Part shown: piece by piece, positions 36,652-44,537 of the stretch
Position numbering within the stretch: position 1 is the stretch's first letter
Layout: each line of letters opens with the position of its first letter
Source of the DNA: an uncultured Bacteroidales bacterium
GTDB taxonomy: Bacteria > Bacteroidota > Bacteroidia > Bacteroidales > Muribaculaceae
Assembly: GCA_947644715.1 (NCBI GenBank)
Contig: CANSAP010000006.1
Coordinates: 19,339-83,338, forward strand
Reading direction: 5' to 3'
DNA length: 64,000 bases
Position numbers and translations under genes: made by a program
Notes under the pieces: generated by a model
What the model saw: the letters and a program-made list of their open reading frames with translations, nothing else
Database searches by the model: none
Told to the model about the DNA's origin: nothing

Positions 36652-38118
36652 ATGAATAAATTTCTACGCCTAAGTTTCCTTATGCTTCTGACGGCCATGG
36701 TGCTTCTTCCGGCCAAGGGAGCTAAAGTTTTCTACGACTCCAAGAGCTGGATTGTGAATGTGGCCGGCGACCCGCAGTTCCTGATTAACAACGGTTTTAA
36801 GTCAAAGGTCAACCCTATTGAGTCGCTGACCGTTCCGTATCTTCTCACATCCATTCCCACTGAGGCCAATTGCCAACGGATTGCGCGCGACCTCACGGAG
36901 CAGGGATACGGTAAAAAATTTATTGACGCCCTGACCGAAAACGGCACTTCTGACACATATCTGAAAAAACTCGCTCTCTGGAATGCCAACAAGCAGGACA
37001 TCGAGTTTGGCGCGGAGAATCTGCGTGCCGACAATCCGGATGCGCTTGAGACGCTGCTGGCCGACGACTATGAGCCTATCCTTCAGAATAACTTCATTGT
37101 GCTCACCCACACCGCCTGCACCACTAATAAGAACGGCAAGCAGACCTGCGTGACTTACTACGCCATCTTCCATGTGGATGTAACGAAGGAGGAGGCCTTC
37201 GACATTGTGGCTCACATCGGCGACCCGCTTTATAAGGATATGAAATTCCCCGTCTCCTATGTTTACTCAGGCACGTATAGCGAGGATGATACGGAAGCAC
37301 AAATAGCCAAGCATGTGCCTGCCCTGGCTGTGCGCGGCGTGCTGCTGCGCCGTCACCCGGCCCGAATCTCCATCGGTGAGAATGCAGGAATACAGAAGGG
37401 TGACCTGGTCTCCATCTACAGTCAGCGCTCCGACAAAGATGGCAATCAATACTCCAAGCGCATCAGCCGCGCCCGCGTATGCGGAGTGTGGGGTGACGAG
37501 GCCCAGGTGAACTTCGAGGCCGGTACGGCCGGCAACCGTAAGAACGGCGACGTGGTGGTGCGCACTCCTGACAGCCATTACCGCTGGGGTATCAAGGCTA
37601 CTTACATGCCTCACGTCTGGGGTGGTGAAATCTTCATGGATGGCAAATCAGGCTTTACCCGCTCCGGCATAATTCACCACATGCTCCTGGGGCTGGGCTT
37701 CAGCATGACCGACCACCCCGGCGACAAATATGTTGTGCTCGACCGCAACGGCGAATTCCAGGCTCCGATGTTCGCCAACATCGGCCTCGGCTACGGTATC
37801 GGCAAGACCTTCCTCGGCTTCATGGATGTAATGCCCTTCTTCATGGTGCAATACGAGGCCGGCTTCATGCTCTCGAAATTCTCCGATCTGCTTGACGAGG
37901 ATGAGACCAAAGGCTCGGCGCCCTTTGCCTCCTCAGTGCGAATCCCCATCGGCCTGCGCCTGAGCTTCAACCTCTCCTATCCCTGTAAGATATTCGTGGA
38001 GGGTGGCTACGCAGCCCGCCTTGGTTTCGGCGATGATGACAAAATCATCAAGCAGGCCTGTGAGTATCAGGGAGCAAAGCGCTCAGGAGTGTTCGTAAAC
38101 CTTGGTTTCATCTTCTAA
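36652..38118 (+). CDS. Outer-membrane-like protein, tandem copy 2
   Basis: A 488-residue paralogue of the protein at 34652-36154. Shared segments include FYDSKSWIVNVAGDPQF, LAVRGVLLRRHPARISIGEN, KRISRARVCGVWGDEAQVNF, GTAGNRKNGDVVVRTPDS, FSMTDHPGDKY and NIGLGYGIGKTFLGFMDVM. The signal peptide is MNKFLRLSFLMLLTAMVLLPAKG. The C-terminal third has barrel-like strands ending FVNLGFIF. The divergence is greatest at the N-terminus and in surface-loop-like insertions, as expected of diversified duplicates. No function is known. Confidence 0.75.
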   Translation: MNKFLRLSFLMLLTAMVLLPAKGAKVFYDSKSWIVNVAGDPQFLINNGFKSKVNPIESLTVPYLLTSIPTEANCQRIARDLTEQGYGKKFIDALTENGTSDTYLKKLALWNANKQDIEFGAENLRADNPDALETLLADDYEPILQNNFIVLTHTACTTNKNGKQTCVTYYAIFHVDVTKEEAFDIVAHIGDPLYKDMKFPVSYVYSGTYSEDDTEAQIAKHVPALAVRGVLLRRHPARISIGENAGIQKGDLVSIYSQRSDKDGNQYSKRISRARVCGVWGDEAQVNFEAGTAGNRKNGDVVVRTPDSHYRWGIKATYMPHVWGGEIFMDGKSGFTRSGIIHHMLLGLGFSMTDHPGDKYVVLDRNGEFQAPMFANIGLGYGIGKTFLGFMDVMPFFMVQYEAGFMLSKFSDLLDEDETKGSAPFASSVRIPIGLRLSFNLSYPCKIFVEGGYAARLGFGDDDKIIKQACEYQGAKRSGVFVNLGFIF

Positions 38119-38137
38119 CCTCACAAGATTCACTACT

Positions 38138-38746
38138 ATGATACAAATAAAAAAAATCATAAGTGCTCTCGCCATGCTCATGCTGGCACTTCCACTAATA
38201 ACGCTCCAGAGCTGCAAGAGCGACGAGGATGACCTCATCCGTAACGTTTTTGACATTCCGACGGAACTTTCTGTAACGTATGGAGAAAGCACACCGATTA
38301 TGGCACTCAAAACTGACATGGAAGACCAATTGGTATTTCCTTCCAACGCTCTGAATTTCACGTCAGTGTCTGAGGATGAGTCAATTGTCAAGATGGTTTC
38401 ACCTATGACTGCTGAAGCCGTAGGTATCGGCTTCTCAAATGTAAAAATCTACAACAGCAATAATGAGGAGATTGCAACCGTGCGCATCACGGTAAATCCC
38501 ACTCATGAAGTGACCATCAAAGTAGGCGAGACAGTCCGCATCAAGGATATACTCGGATCCCTGGCTACTACGCAGACCATCTCAAATATGCTTCCCGATG
38601 ATGCAAATATTGCAACCGTAACATGGGTCGGAGCATATGCCTGTATCAAAGGAGTAAGCCCCGGTGTAACATACGTAGGAGTAAAAGGCTATAACCCCGA
38701 CTATAGCCGCCATCCCGTAATGATAAAAGTTACCGTAGAGCCGTAA
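38138..38746 (+). CDS. Lipoprotein with Ig-like beta domain, tandem copy 2
   Basis: A 202-residue lipoprotein. The start ATG at 38138 (MIQIKKIISALAMLMLALPL) gives a proper signal peptide; upstream in-frame codons overlap the preceding gene. Lipobox TLQSCKSDEDD. About 70 residues of BIG2/Ig-like strands follow (SVTYGESTPIM; NVKIYNSNNEEIATVRITV), then a second beta region (VTWVGAYACIKGVSPGVTYVGVKGYN). It is the partner of the second outer-membrane-like protein and a longer relative of the lipoprotein at 36179-36577. Confidence 0.75.
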   Translation: MIQIKKIISALAMLMLALPLITLQSCKSDEDDLIRNVFDIPTELSVTYGESTPIMALKTDMEDQLVFPSNALNFTSVSEDESIVKMVSPMTAEAVGIGFSNVKIYNSNNEEIATVRITVNPTHEVTIKVGETVRIKDILGSLATTQTISNMLPDDANIATVTWVGAYACIKGVSPGVTYVGVKGYNPDYSRHPVMIKVTVEP

Positions 38747-38756
38747 CTCACAAGCT

Positions 38757-38816
38757 CATCAAATAAACCGCAGGCCGCCTCCCGACTCGGGGAAGCGGCC
38801 TGCGGTTTATTTGATG
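38757..38816. terminator. Long perfect hairpin after the envelope locus
   Basis: A 22-bp perfect inverted repeat (38757-38778 with 38795-38816; arms start CATCAAATAAACCGCAGG) encloses a 16-nt loop. It lies 11 nt past the last stop. AT-rich arm ends give T-runs on both strands, so it can act in both directions. Confidence 0.88.
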
Positions 38817-38844
38817 AGGCGCGTTGTCAGATGAAGAGGCGGCG
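38770..38844. repeat. 75-bp direct repeat, left copy (pfkA 3' end and terminator)
   Basis: This block matches 39665-39739 at 71 of 75 positions (four single substitutions). It includes most of the hairpin and the last five codons plus stop of a pfkA-like 3' end (minus strand, RRLFI-stop), but no further pfkA sequence. The two copies flank about 820 bp containing two small genes. Confidence 0.92.
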
Positions 38845-38969
38845 GGGCAATCGTCTTATGCTTGATGCTGCATCGGTTTCCCTATCGTAGAAAACTTTCA
38901 CACACATGTTATTGTTAAATTCATAGATAAGGGGCTGAACGTTTTTTTGTATTTTTTCTATCAAATAAA

Positions 38970-39001
38970 TTTGCGCTGAACGATTTTTTCTCTTAACTTT
39001 G
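38970..39001 (+). promoter_or_regulatory. Sigma-ABfr promoter of the two-gene cassette
   Basis: The -33 TTTG (38970-38973), 20-nt spacer and -7 TAACTTTG (38994-39001) lie 25 nt before the 43-residue ORF. The 38845-38960 stretch upstream holds nothing else recognised. Confidence 0.7.
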
Positions 39002-39026
39002 CAAATGAATCATATCAATAACAAAT

Positions 39027-39158
39027 ATGAAACCGACTGACACCATCCGCATTTCGCATCCGTCGGCTGCCTTAGTCGCATTCATTACGGATGCCCGTCG
39101 CCGTAAGGGCGACCGTATTGAGTCCATGCGTCAAGAATTTCTCAAAAAACAGAAATAA
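39027..39158 (+). CDS. 43-residue basic protein, first gene of cassette
   Basis: A short ORF of 43 residues, MKPTDTIRISHPSAALVAF then a basic tail (ARRRKGDR, QEFLKKQK). It sits between a good promoter and a 161-residue gene that starts 11 nt later. The size, basic C-terminus and tight spacing recall small antitoxin-like or regulatory partners, but no domain is recognised. Confidence 0.6.
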   Translation: MKPTDTIRISHPSAALVAFITDARRRKGDRIESMRQEFLKKQK

Positions 39159-39169
39159 CGCAGAGGCAT

Positions 39170-39655
39170 ATGTCAAGCATTCAAAATGTGTTCTCAGATA
39201 ACGAGGGTAACCACTTGCTGGTCGCCCTCGACTTTTGTGATGACATCTATAAACTAAACGCGCTCAATATTCCTGAAGAATTTGCCGATACACAAATTAT
39301 CGACATTAATATCGGTAAAGTCTATGTAAATCAAAAGATACACTTTTCCGTCTTTTTCAAGATGAGCACATGGCTTATGGAACAGTTCCAAAAATATCCT
39401 GATGCCATATTCACATATATCTGCGCTATTCAAGAGCTTCCGAATAATCATCCTCAGCTAAATCCGCAGCAGTTCAGATGGCAATTATTTGATGCCTTAT
39501 CGACCCGGATTCTTCGTAATGCTGACATACAGACTCAGGACGTAATTATCGGCTCCGGCGAATATCAGACCTTCGGGAGAGCTTTTTACAGACTCAGTCA
39601 AGCGCCTATAATTCATTTGGTTACAGCCAATATTAAAGATAAATACGATGCTTGA
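39170..39655 (+). CDS. 161-residue protein, second gene of cassette (possibly DUF6169-like)
   Basis: A cytoplasmic protein with no signal peptide. The N-terminus (MSSIQNVFSDNEGN; LLVALDFCDDIYKL) looks like beta strands and is followed by helices (FFKMSTWLMEQFQKYP). A segment FTYICAIQELPNNHPQ ... RWQLFDALSTR resembles, from memory, DUF6169 proteins, which keep a short partner ORF upstream. Codon use is A/T-rich and unlike the neighbours, suggesting transfer. A toxin-antitoxin or defence role is speculative. Confidence 0.6.
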   Translation: MSSIQNVFSDNEGNHLLVALDFCDDIYKLNALNIPEEFADTQIIDINIGKVYVNQKIHFSVFFKMSTWLMEQFQKYPDAIFTYICAIQELPNNHPQLNPQQFRWQLFDALSTRILRNADIQTQDVIIGSGEYQTFGRAFYRLSQAPIIHLVTANIKDKYDA

Positions 39656-39664
39656 CCAAGCAGC

Positions 39665-39739
39665 GCAGGCCGCCTCCCGACCCGGGGAAGCGGCCTGCTG
39701 TTTATCTGATGAGGCGCGTTGTCAGATGGAGAGGCGGCG
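39665..39739. repeat. 75-bp direct repeat, right copy (true pfkA 3' end)
   Basis: The partner of 38770-38844. It holds the real last five codons and stop of pfkA on the minus strand and a weaker version of the hairpin (GCAGGCCGC / GCGGCCTGC). Confidence 0.92.
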
Positions 39740-40702
39740 CAGGGTGGCGAGCAGCTCGCGGTTGATGGGCTTCTCGTTCTTGATGGCTTTGGTGAAGGGG
39801 ACGTAGACTATCTCGTCGTTCTTTATGCCTATCATTACGTTGCGCTGGTCATCGAGCAGAGCGTCGACGGCCGCTGCGCCCATGCGGGAGGCTATGATGC
39901 GGTCGAAGGCTGTGGGGCTGCCGCCTCGCTGCAGGTGGCCGAGGATGGTCACTCGCACATCGTAGTCAGGATATTCATTCTTCACGCGCTCGGCCAGCCC
40001 CATGGCGCCACCGGTAATCGGGCTCTCGGCCACAAGCACGATGGAGGAGTTCTTACTCTTGCGGAAGCCGCTCTGAATGAGGTCGGCCAGCTGGTCAACC
40101 TGAGTGCTGATTTCAGGAATGATAGCAGCCTCGGCTCCGGAGGCAATAGCGCCGTTCAGGGCGAGGAATCCGGCATCACGACCCATGACCTCGATGAAGA
40201 AGAGGCGCTCATGGCTGGTGGCTGTGTCACGGATTTTATCGACACACTCCATGATGGTGTTCAGGGCGGTGTCGTAGCCGATTGTGGAGTCGGTGCCGTA
40301 GAGGTCATTGTCAATTGTACCGGGCAGCCCGACGATGGGGAAGGAATATTCGTTGCCGAAAATGCGGGCACCGGTCAGGGAGCCGTCGCCGCCGATCACC
40401 ACCAGGGCATCAATGCCACGGCGCTTCAGCACATCGTAGGCAGCCTGACGCCCCTCTTCGGTCTGGAACTCCTTGCAGCGGGCAGTCTTCAGGATTGTGC
40501 CGCCACGCTGGATTATGTTGGAGACATTCTGAGTGGAAAATTCCTCGATTTCATCGGTAATAAGACCGCGGTAACCACGGTAGATGCCAAACACTTTGAA
40601 GCCGGCAAAAATGGCGGCACGGGTCACGGCGCGTATGGCGGCATTCATGCCCGGCGCATCACCACCGGAGGTGAGGATGCCCACTGATTTGATTCTCGAC
40701 AT
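39722..40702 (-). CDS. pfkA: ATP-dependent 6-phosphofructokinase
   Basis: A 326-residue PfkA, the committed step of glycolysis. Motifs: [28 protein letters not shown], the substrate loop [12 protein letters not shown], and [10 protein letters not shown]. The GGDGS motif indicates the ATP-dependent rather than PPi-dependent type. The start MSRIKSVG (40702) fits the family; an in-frame ATG nine codons earlier gives an atypical N-terminus. The last five codons and the following hairpin are duplicated beyond the two-gene cassette at 38770-38844. Confidence 0.96.
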   Translation of the reverse strand: MSRIKSVGILTSGGDAPGMNAAIRAVTRAAIFAGFKVFGIYRGYRGLITDEIEEFSTQNVSNIIQRGGTILKTARCKEFQTEEGRQAAYDVLKRRGIDALVVIGGDGSLTGARIFGNEYSFPIVGLPGTIDNDLYGTDSTIGYDTALNTIMECVDKIRDTATSHERLFFIEVMGRDAGFLALNGAIASGAEAAIIPEISTQVDQLADLIQSGFRKSKNSSIVLVAESPITGGAMGLAERVKNEYPDYDVRVTILGHLQRGGSPTAFDRIIASRMGAAAVDALLDDQRNVMIGIKNDEIVYVPFTKAIKNEKPINRELLATLRRLSI

Positions 40703-40746
40703 ATATTTCGGGTTTTGATAAAATTTCAATATCTGCGTTCAAGAGG

Positions 40747-40754
40747 CAAAATTA
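40747..40754 (-). promoter_or_regulatory. Sigma-ABfr -7 box of pfkA (TAATTTTG)
   Basis: TAATTTTG on the minus strand lies about 45 nt upstream of the pfkA ATG, with TTGG near -33 (40775-40778, 20 nt spacing). Confidence 0.6.
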
Positions 40755-40798
40755 ATAAATACTTTGGAGAAGTCCAACCCTATATGCCAAAGTTTTTC

Positions 40799-40806
40799 TA
40801 ACTTTG
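40799..40806 (+). promoter_or_regulatory. Sigma-ABfr -7 box (TAACTTTG) of the HAD-ribF-upp row
   Basis: TAACTTTG lies 25 nt before the HAD hydrolase ATG and back to back with the pfkA promoter. Confidence 0.6.
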
Positions 40807-40831
40807 CATGAAATAGACTTGCACTGCACTT

Positions 40832-41461
40832 ATGTTAACAAATTACGACAATATAGTGTTTGACCTCGGCGGGGTTCTTCTGACCCTCGACCGCGACTTA
40901 TGCGTGAGTAACCTGGAAGCCCTCGGCCTTTCCGATGCGGCGTCGCTGCTTGATCTATACAAGCAGAGCGGCGACTTCCTCGCCCTGGAGGAGGGGCGCA
41001 TGTGGGGAGCTGAGTTCCTTGACCGTCAGCGGGCTAAATGCTCCGGCACGACGGTGACCAATATGCAAATCAATGAGGCTGTCAACAGTTTCATAAACGG
41101 GCTGCCCGTCGAGAGACTGAAGGCTCTGCGCGAGCTGAAAGCCGCCGGAAAGCGGCTGTTCACTCTCAGCAACACCAATCCGCTGATGTTCCCCACCCGC
41201 ATCTCCAATCTCTTCCGCGCCGAGGGACTGGAGATTGACGACTATTTCGACGGCCACATTCTCTCCTACCGTGAGCAGGTGTGCAAACCGGCTCCTGAAA
41301 TCTATCAGCGGCTGCTGCGCCGTTACCGGCTCGATCCGGAACGCACACTTTTCCTCGATGACTCCGCAAAGAATTGCGAAGCCGCCGAGCAGGAGGGGAT
41401 TCGTTCCGTGCTCATTCCCGAAGGAGCAGAGTTTATGGATATACTTCAATTCATCGACTGA
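40832..41461 (+). CDS. HAD-superfamily hydrolase (subfamily IA)
   Basis: A 209-residue HAD phosphatase resembling the YihX type. Motif I is FDLGGVLLTL (nucleophile Asp), motif II is TLSNTN, motif III is the Lys in CKPAPEIYQ and motif IV is LFLDDSAKNCEAA. The substrate is unknown; YihX-like enzymes act on sugar phosphates such as glucose-1-phosphate. It is separated by 3 nt from ribF, so the two are coupled, which raises the possibility of an FMN/flavin-linked substrate. Confidence 0.88.
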   Translation: MLTNYDNIVFDLGGVLLTLDRDLCVSNLEALGLSDAASLLDLYKQSGDFLALEEGRMWGAEFLDRQRAKCSGTTVTNMQINEAVNSFINGLPVERLKALRELKAAGKRLFTLSNTNPLMFPTRISNLFRAEGLEIDDYFDGHILSYREQVCKPAPEIYQRLLRRYRLDPERTLFLDDSAKNCEAAEQEGIRSVLIPEGAEFMDILQFID

Positions 41462-41464
41462 CCG

Positions 41465-42370
41465 ATGCAGGGTGTTCGATTTGCCACAATAGGCACATTC
41501 GACGGTGTGCACCGCGGCCATCAGCTGCTACTGGCCGCGCTGAAGGAGGAGGCGGAACGCACCGGACTCTCCCCGGCGGCCTTCATCTTTGAGACGCATC
41601 CGCTGGCAGTGATAGCCCCGGAGCGGGTACCCCCTCAGCTATCAAGCTTCGAGCAGAAGGCCGCACTGGTGCGGGCCTGCGGTGTGGAGCCTGTCAGGCT
41701 GCGGTTTGACGCACAGATGCGCGGCATGACCTCGCGCATGTTCATGGCAAAAATTCGCGATGAATTCGGAGTAAAAGGACTTCTCGTGGGGCATGACAAC
41801 CGCTTCGGAAGCGACCGCGAGGCAACCGTTGCGGACTACGTGAGACATGGAGCCGAGCTCGGGATAATAGTGAAGGAGGCCCCGGTGCTTCCCGGCATCA
41901 ATTCCTCGGCTGTGCGCCGCGCTCTGCTTGAGGGGGATGTGGCGGCCGGACGCCGGATGCTCGGCCGGCCATATAGGCTGACCGGCACTGTGGTACACGG
42001 ACAACATCTCGGCTCACAGCTCGGATTTCCCACGGCCAATCTCGCCCCCGATTCAGCCGGTGCACTTGTGCCTGCCCGGGGTGTATATGCCACCCGCGTC
42101 CGTATAGCGGGCAGTGAGGAGGTCTTCCCGGCCGTGACCAACATAGGCGTGCGACCCACAGTGAAAGACGCCGACGGCTCCCTGAGCATCGAGACCCACA
42201 TCCCGGGCTATGATGCCGATCTGTATACTAAGACAATTTCGCTCGATTTCATCGACAAAATTCGCAATGAAAAACAATTCTCCTCGCTCGATGAACTACG
42301 CTCGCGCCTGTTCGTTGATATAGAGGAGGCCAAGCGTATTCTCTCCACACAAACCGACTATTCAGATTAA
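41465..42370 (+). CDS. ribF: Bifunctional riboflavin kinase / FAD synthetase
   Basis: A 301-residue RibF. The N-terminal FAD-synthetase domain (about 1-150) has the nucleotidyltransferase IGTFDGVHRGHQLL and the VGHDNRFG segment, then INSSAVRRALLEGDV. The C-terminal flavokinase domain (about 165-295) has the LGFPTANL motif, RGVYATRV and TNIGVRPTV. It converts riboflavin to FMN and then FAD. upp starts 4 nt later. Confidence 0.95.
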   Translation: MQGVRFATIGTFDGVHRGHQLLLAALKEEAERTGLSPAAFIFETHPLAVIAPERVPPQLSSFEQKAALVRACGVEPVRLRFDAQMRGMTSRMFMAKIRDEFGVKGLLVGHDNRFGSDREATVADYVRHGAELGIIVKEAPVLPGINSSAVRRALLEGDVAAGRRMLGRPYRLTGTVVHGQHLGSQLGFPTANLAPDSAGALVPARGVYATRVRIAGSEEVFPAVTNIGVRPTVKDADGSLSIETHIPGYDADLYTKTISLDFIDKIRNEKQFSSLDELRSRLFVDIEEAKRILSTQTDYSD

Positions 42371-42374
42371 CGAT

Positions 42375-43034
42375 ATGGAAATTATAAATTTTGCAGACAC
42401 ACCCTCGTTGGTCAGTCGCTACATGCTTGAGCTGCGCGACGTAAATATTCAGACGGATCCCATGCGCTTCCGCCACAACCTGGAGCGCATAGGCCAGATT
42501 ATGGCTTATGAAATTTCCAAGCGCCTCGATTACAAGCAGGTGGATGTCACCACTCCGCTCGGCATCTCCCGCTCACTCACTCCTGCCGACGAGGTCGTGA
42601 TTGGCACCATACTGCGCGCCGGGTTGCCGCTGCATCAGGGCTTCCTCAGCTACTTCGACCGCGCGGAGAACGCCTTCGTCAGCGCCTACCGAAAATATCG
42701 CGACAAGAGCAGCGACAAGTTTGATGTGCTGATTGAATACCTGGCCTCGCCGAGCATCGAGGGCAAAGTGCTGATGCTTGTCGACCCGATGCTTGCCACC
42801 GGCTCCTCAATGGAGTTAGGCTACCGTGCGCTGCTGAGCAAGGGTAATCCCAAGCATATCCATGTGGCTGCCGTAATAGCTTCGCAGCAGGCCGTGGACT
42901 ACGTGAAGCGCACCTTCCCGGCAGACAAAACCACAGTCTGGATTGGAGCAATCGACCCCGAGCTGAACCCGCACTCCTACATAGTTCCCGGTCTTGGCGA
43001 CGCCGGCGACCTCGCCTTCGGCACCAAAGAGTAA
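42375..43034 (+). CDS. upp: Uracil phosphoribosyltransferase
   Basis: A 219-residue UPRTase that makes UMP from uracil and PRPP. Motifs are GTILRAGLPLHQGFLSYF, the PRPP loop VLMLVDPMLATGSSMEL and the C-terminal YIVPGLGDAGDLAFGTKE. It ends the HAD-ribF-upp row, in which spacings are 3 and 4 nt, so all three should be one transcript. Confidence 0.95.
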   Translation: MEIINFADTPSLVSRYMLELRDVNIQTDPMRFRHNLERIGQIMAYEISKRLDYKQVDVTTPLGISRSLTPADEVVIGTILRAGLPLHQGFLSYFDRAENAFVSAYRKYRDKSSDKFDVLIEYLASPSIEGKVLMLVDPMLATGSSMELGYRALLSKGNPKHIHVAAVIASQQAVDYVKRTFPADKTTVWIGAIDPELNPHSYIVPGLGDAGDLAFGTKE

Positions 43035-43086
43035 CCTCCGAACGGCGTCCTCACATCAATGATGCTCAGAGAATTGCATAGTATTA

Positions 43087-43143
43087 TGAGAGTGTGTTTG
43101 GATTAAAAAAGTTAAATTCGGTTTACATCCAAACACACTCTTA
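43087..43143. repeat. 55-bp short palindromic element (copy B)
   Basis: The arms TGAGAGTGTGTTTGGAT and ATCCAAACACACTCTTA are inverted. The right half, from AAGTTAAATTCGG to the end, closely matches the right end of the element at 53277-53472, so it looks like an internally deleted relative with only the ends left. It begins 53 nt past upp. Confidence 0.85.
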
Positions 43144-43158
43144 ACATTATAGTAATGT
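43144..43158. promoter_or_regulatory. Operator-like palindrome ACATTATAGTAATGT
   Basis: A perfect 15-bp inverted repeat lies 14 nt before the DUF1016-type gene. No sigma-ABfr boxes are clear, so this is only a candidate operator. Confidence 0.3.
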
Positions 43159-43172
43159 GTTGATTTTCGCAT

Positions 43173-44219
43173 ATGGAAACAATTATATCGTTTTCAAACG
43201 AATCAGAATATAATGAAATGCTGCAACAGACTGTCGCAGTTATTGAGGCGGCTCGGACTAAAGTTGCCAAAGCCGTTGTTTCCACATCCAATGAGATGCA
43301 TTGGAATATAGGGCGCATCCTCCATGACAAAAAACTTGACAGTAAACATGGAGACAGTATTGTCAAACGGTTGTCAGTAGATTTGAAAGCGGCGTTTCCC
43401 AAAATGGGCATGTCTGTCAGTAATTTATGGAATATGAAGCGTTTTTACGTTCGATTCCACGACTCATCTCAAAAACTACAACAGGCTGTTGTAGTTTTGC
43501 CTTGGGGACACCTTAACTATCTAATTACCCAATTTGGTAAGGATGATGACGCTATCCTATATTATGCCCAAAAGACCATTGAGAAAGGTTGGAGCAGGGA
43601 GCTGCTAACCAACGCTGTGAGGATGAAAATGCACCTCTCCCTTCCGGAGAAAAATGCCTCAAATAATTTCGGTCTGGCGTTACCGGACACACAAGCTGAA
43701 TATGCCAATGAAGTGTTCAAGGACACCTATAATATGGGATTCCTTGGCGTGACAGAGCCAATACTTGAATTGGAATTAGAAAGACGCCTCGTTGAGAAAA
43801 TCAAACAATTCCTTCTCGAATTAGGTCAGGGCTTTACTTACATTGGCAATCAGCATACACTCAACTACCGGGGCAAGGAGCACAAGGTTGATATGCTGTT
43901 TTTCCATAGAGGTCTGCGGTCATTGGTGGCCATTGACCTCAAAATATCAGAATTTCGTGCTGAATATGTGGGCAAGATGAATCTGTATCTATCATTGCTT
44001 GACAAACTTGAAAAGCGAGAGGACGAGAATCCCTCAATCGGCATTATCCTTTGTGCAGAAAAAGACAACGTAGAAGTGGAACTGGCGTTGGACGGATTCA
44101 CAAAACCAATTGGAGTTGCGGATTATAAACTCATAATCCCCCAAAATGAGTTGAAACAACTTATCAGTGATGAGATAAAGAGTTTCAATATAGAAGATAA
44201 AAAAATCGCAAGTAGTTGA
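43173..44219 (+). CDS. DUF1016/YhcG-type PD-(D/E)XK nuclease-like protein
   Basis: A 348-residue protein of the YhcG/DUF1016 family. The N-terminal domain has STSNEMHWNIGRILHD and KRFYVRFHDSS. The C-terminal PD-(D/E)XK nuclease-like domain (about residues 200-320) has GKEHKVDMLFFHR (Asp) and VAIDLKISEF (Asp-x-Lys). Members are thought to act in DNA transactions or host defence; the role here is not established. It is A/T-rich and lies between a palindromic element and tRNA-Gln, consistent with acquisition. It starts in frame right after a small palindrome. Confidence 0.82.
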   Translation: METIISFSNESEYNEMLQQTVAVIEAARTKVAKAVVSTSNEMHWNIGRILHDKKLDSKHGDSIVKRLSVDLKAAFPKMGMSVSNLWNMKRFYVRFHDSSQKLQQAVVVLPWGHLNYLITQFGKDDDAILYYAQKTIEKGWSRELLTNAVRMKMHLSLPEKNASNNFGLALPDTQAEYANEVFKDTYNMGFLGVTEPILELELERRLVEKIKQFLLELGQGFTYIGNQHTLNYRGKEHKVDMLFFHRGLRSLVAIDLKISEFRAEYVGKMNLYLSLLDKLEKREDENPSIGIILCAEKDNVEVELALDGFTKPIGVADYKLIIPQNELKQLISDEIKSFNIEDKKIASS

Positions 44220-44246
44220 TTCCAACCAACTTGCGATTTATTAAAG

Positions 44247-44317
44247 TTGTCTTACCAGGATTCGAACCTGGACAAACAGAACCAAAACCTGTTGTGCTAC
44301 CATTACACCATAAGACA
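44247..44317 (-). tRNA. tRNA-Gln (anticodon TTG)
   Basis: Read on the minus strand, TGTCTTA...TAAGACA forms the 7-bp acceptor stem, with discriminator A. The D-arm is GTGTAATGGTAGCAC, the anticodon loop TTTTGGT has TTG at 34-36, and the T-arm has GGTTCGAATCC. Length is 71 nt; CCA is not encoded. The DUF1016-type gene ends 27 nt downstream on the opposite strand. Confidence 0.93.
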
Positions 44318-44363
44318 GTGCCTGCCGTGGATGGCGCCGTGGGGCGCGCATTTTTCAGCGGTG

Positions 44364-44394
44364 CAAAGTTAGGCACTTTTTTCGGAGTGACAAA
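44364..44394 (-). promoter_or_regulatory. Sigma-ABfr promoter of tRNA-Gln
   Basis: On the minus strand, -33 TTTG (44391-44394), 19-nt spacer and -7 TAACTTTG (44364-44371) lie 47 nt upstream of the tRNA. Confidence 0.65.
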
Positions 44395-44537
44395 ATTTTC
44401 CGGCAGGTTTTTTCGCGTCCGTCTGTGTCCGGGCTTTTTAATGAGAGGATATATAACTTTTTGTGCATTGGCGCGTTATAGTCTATGAAGGCCATGAGGC
44501 CTCACCTAATCTGTAACCCAAAATATATAATTACGAT

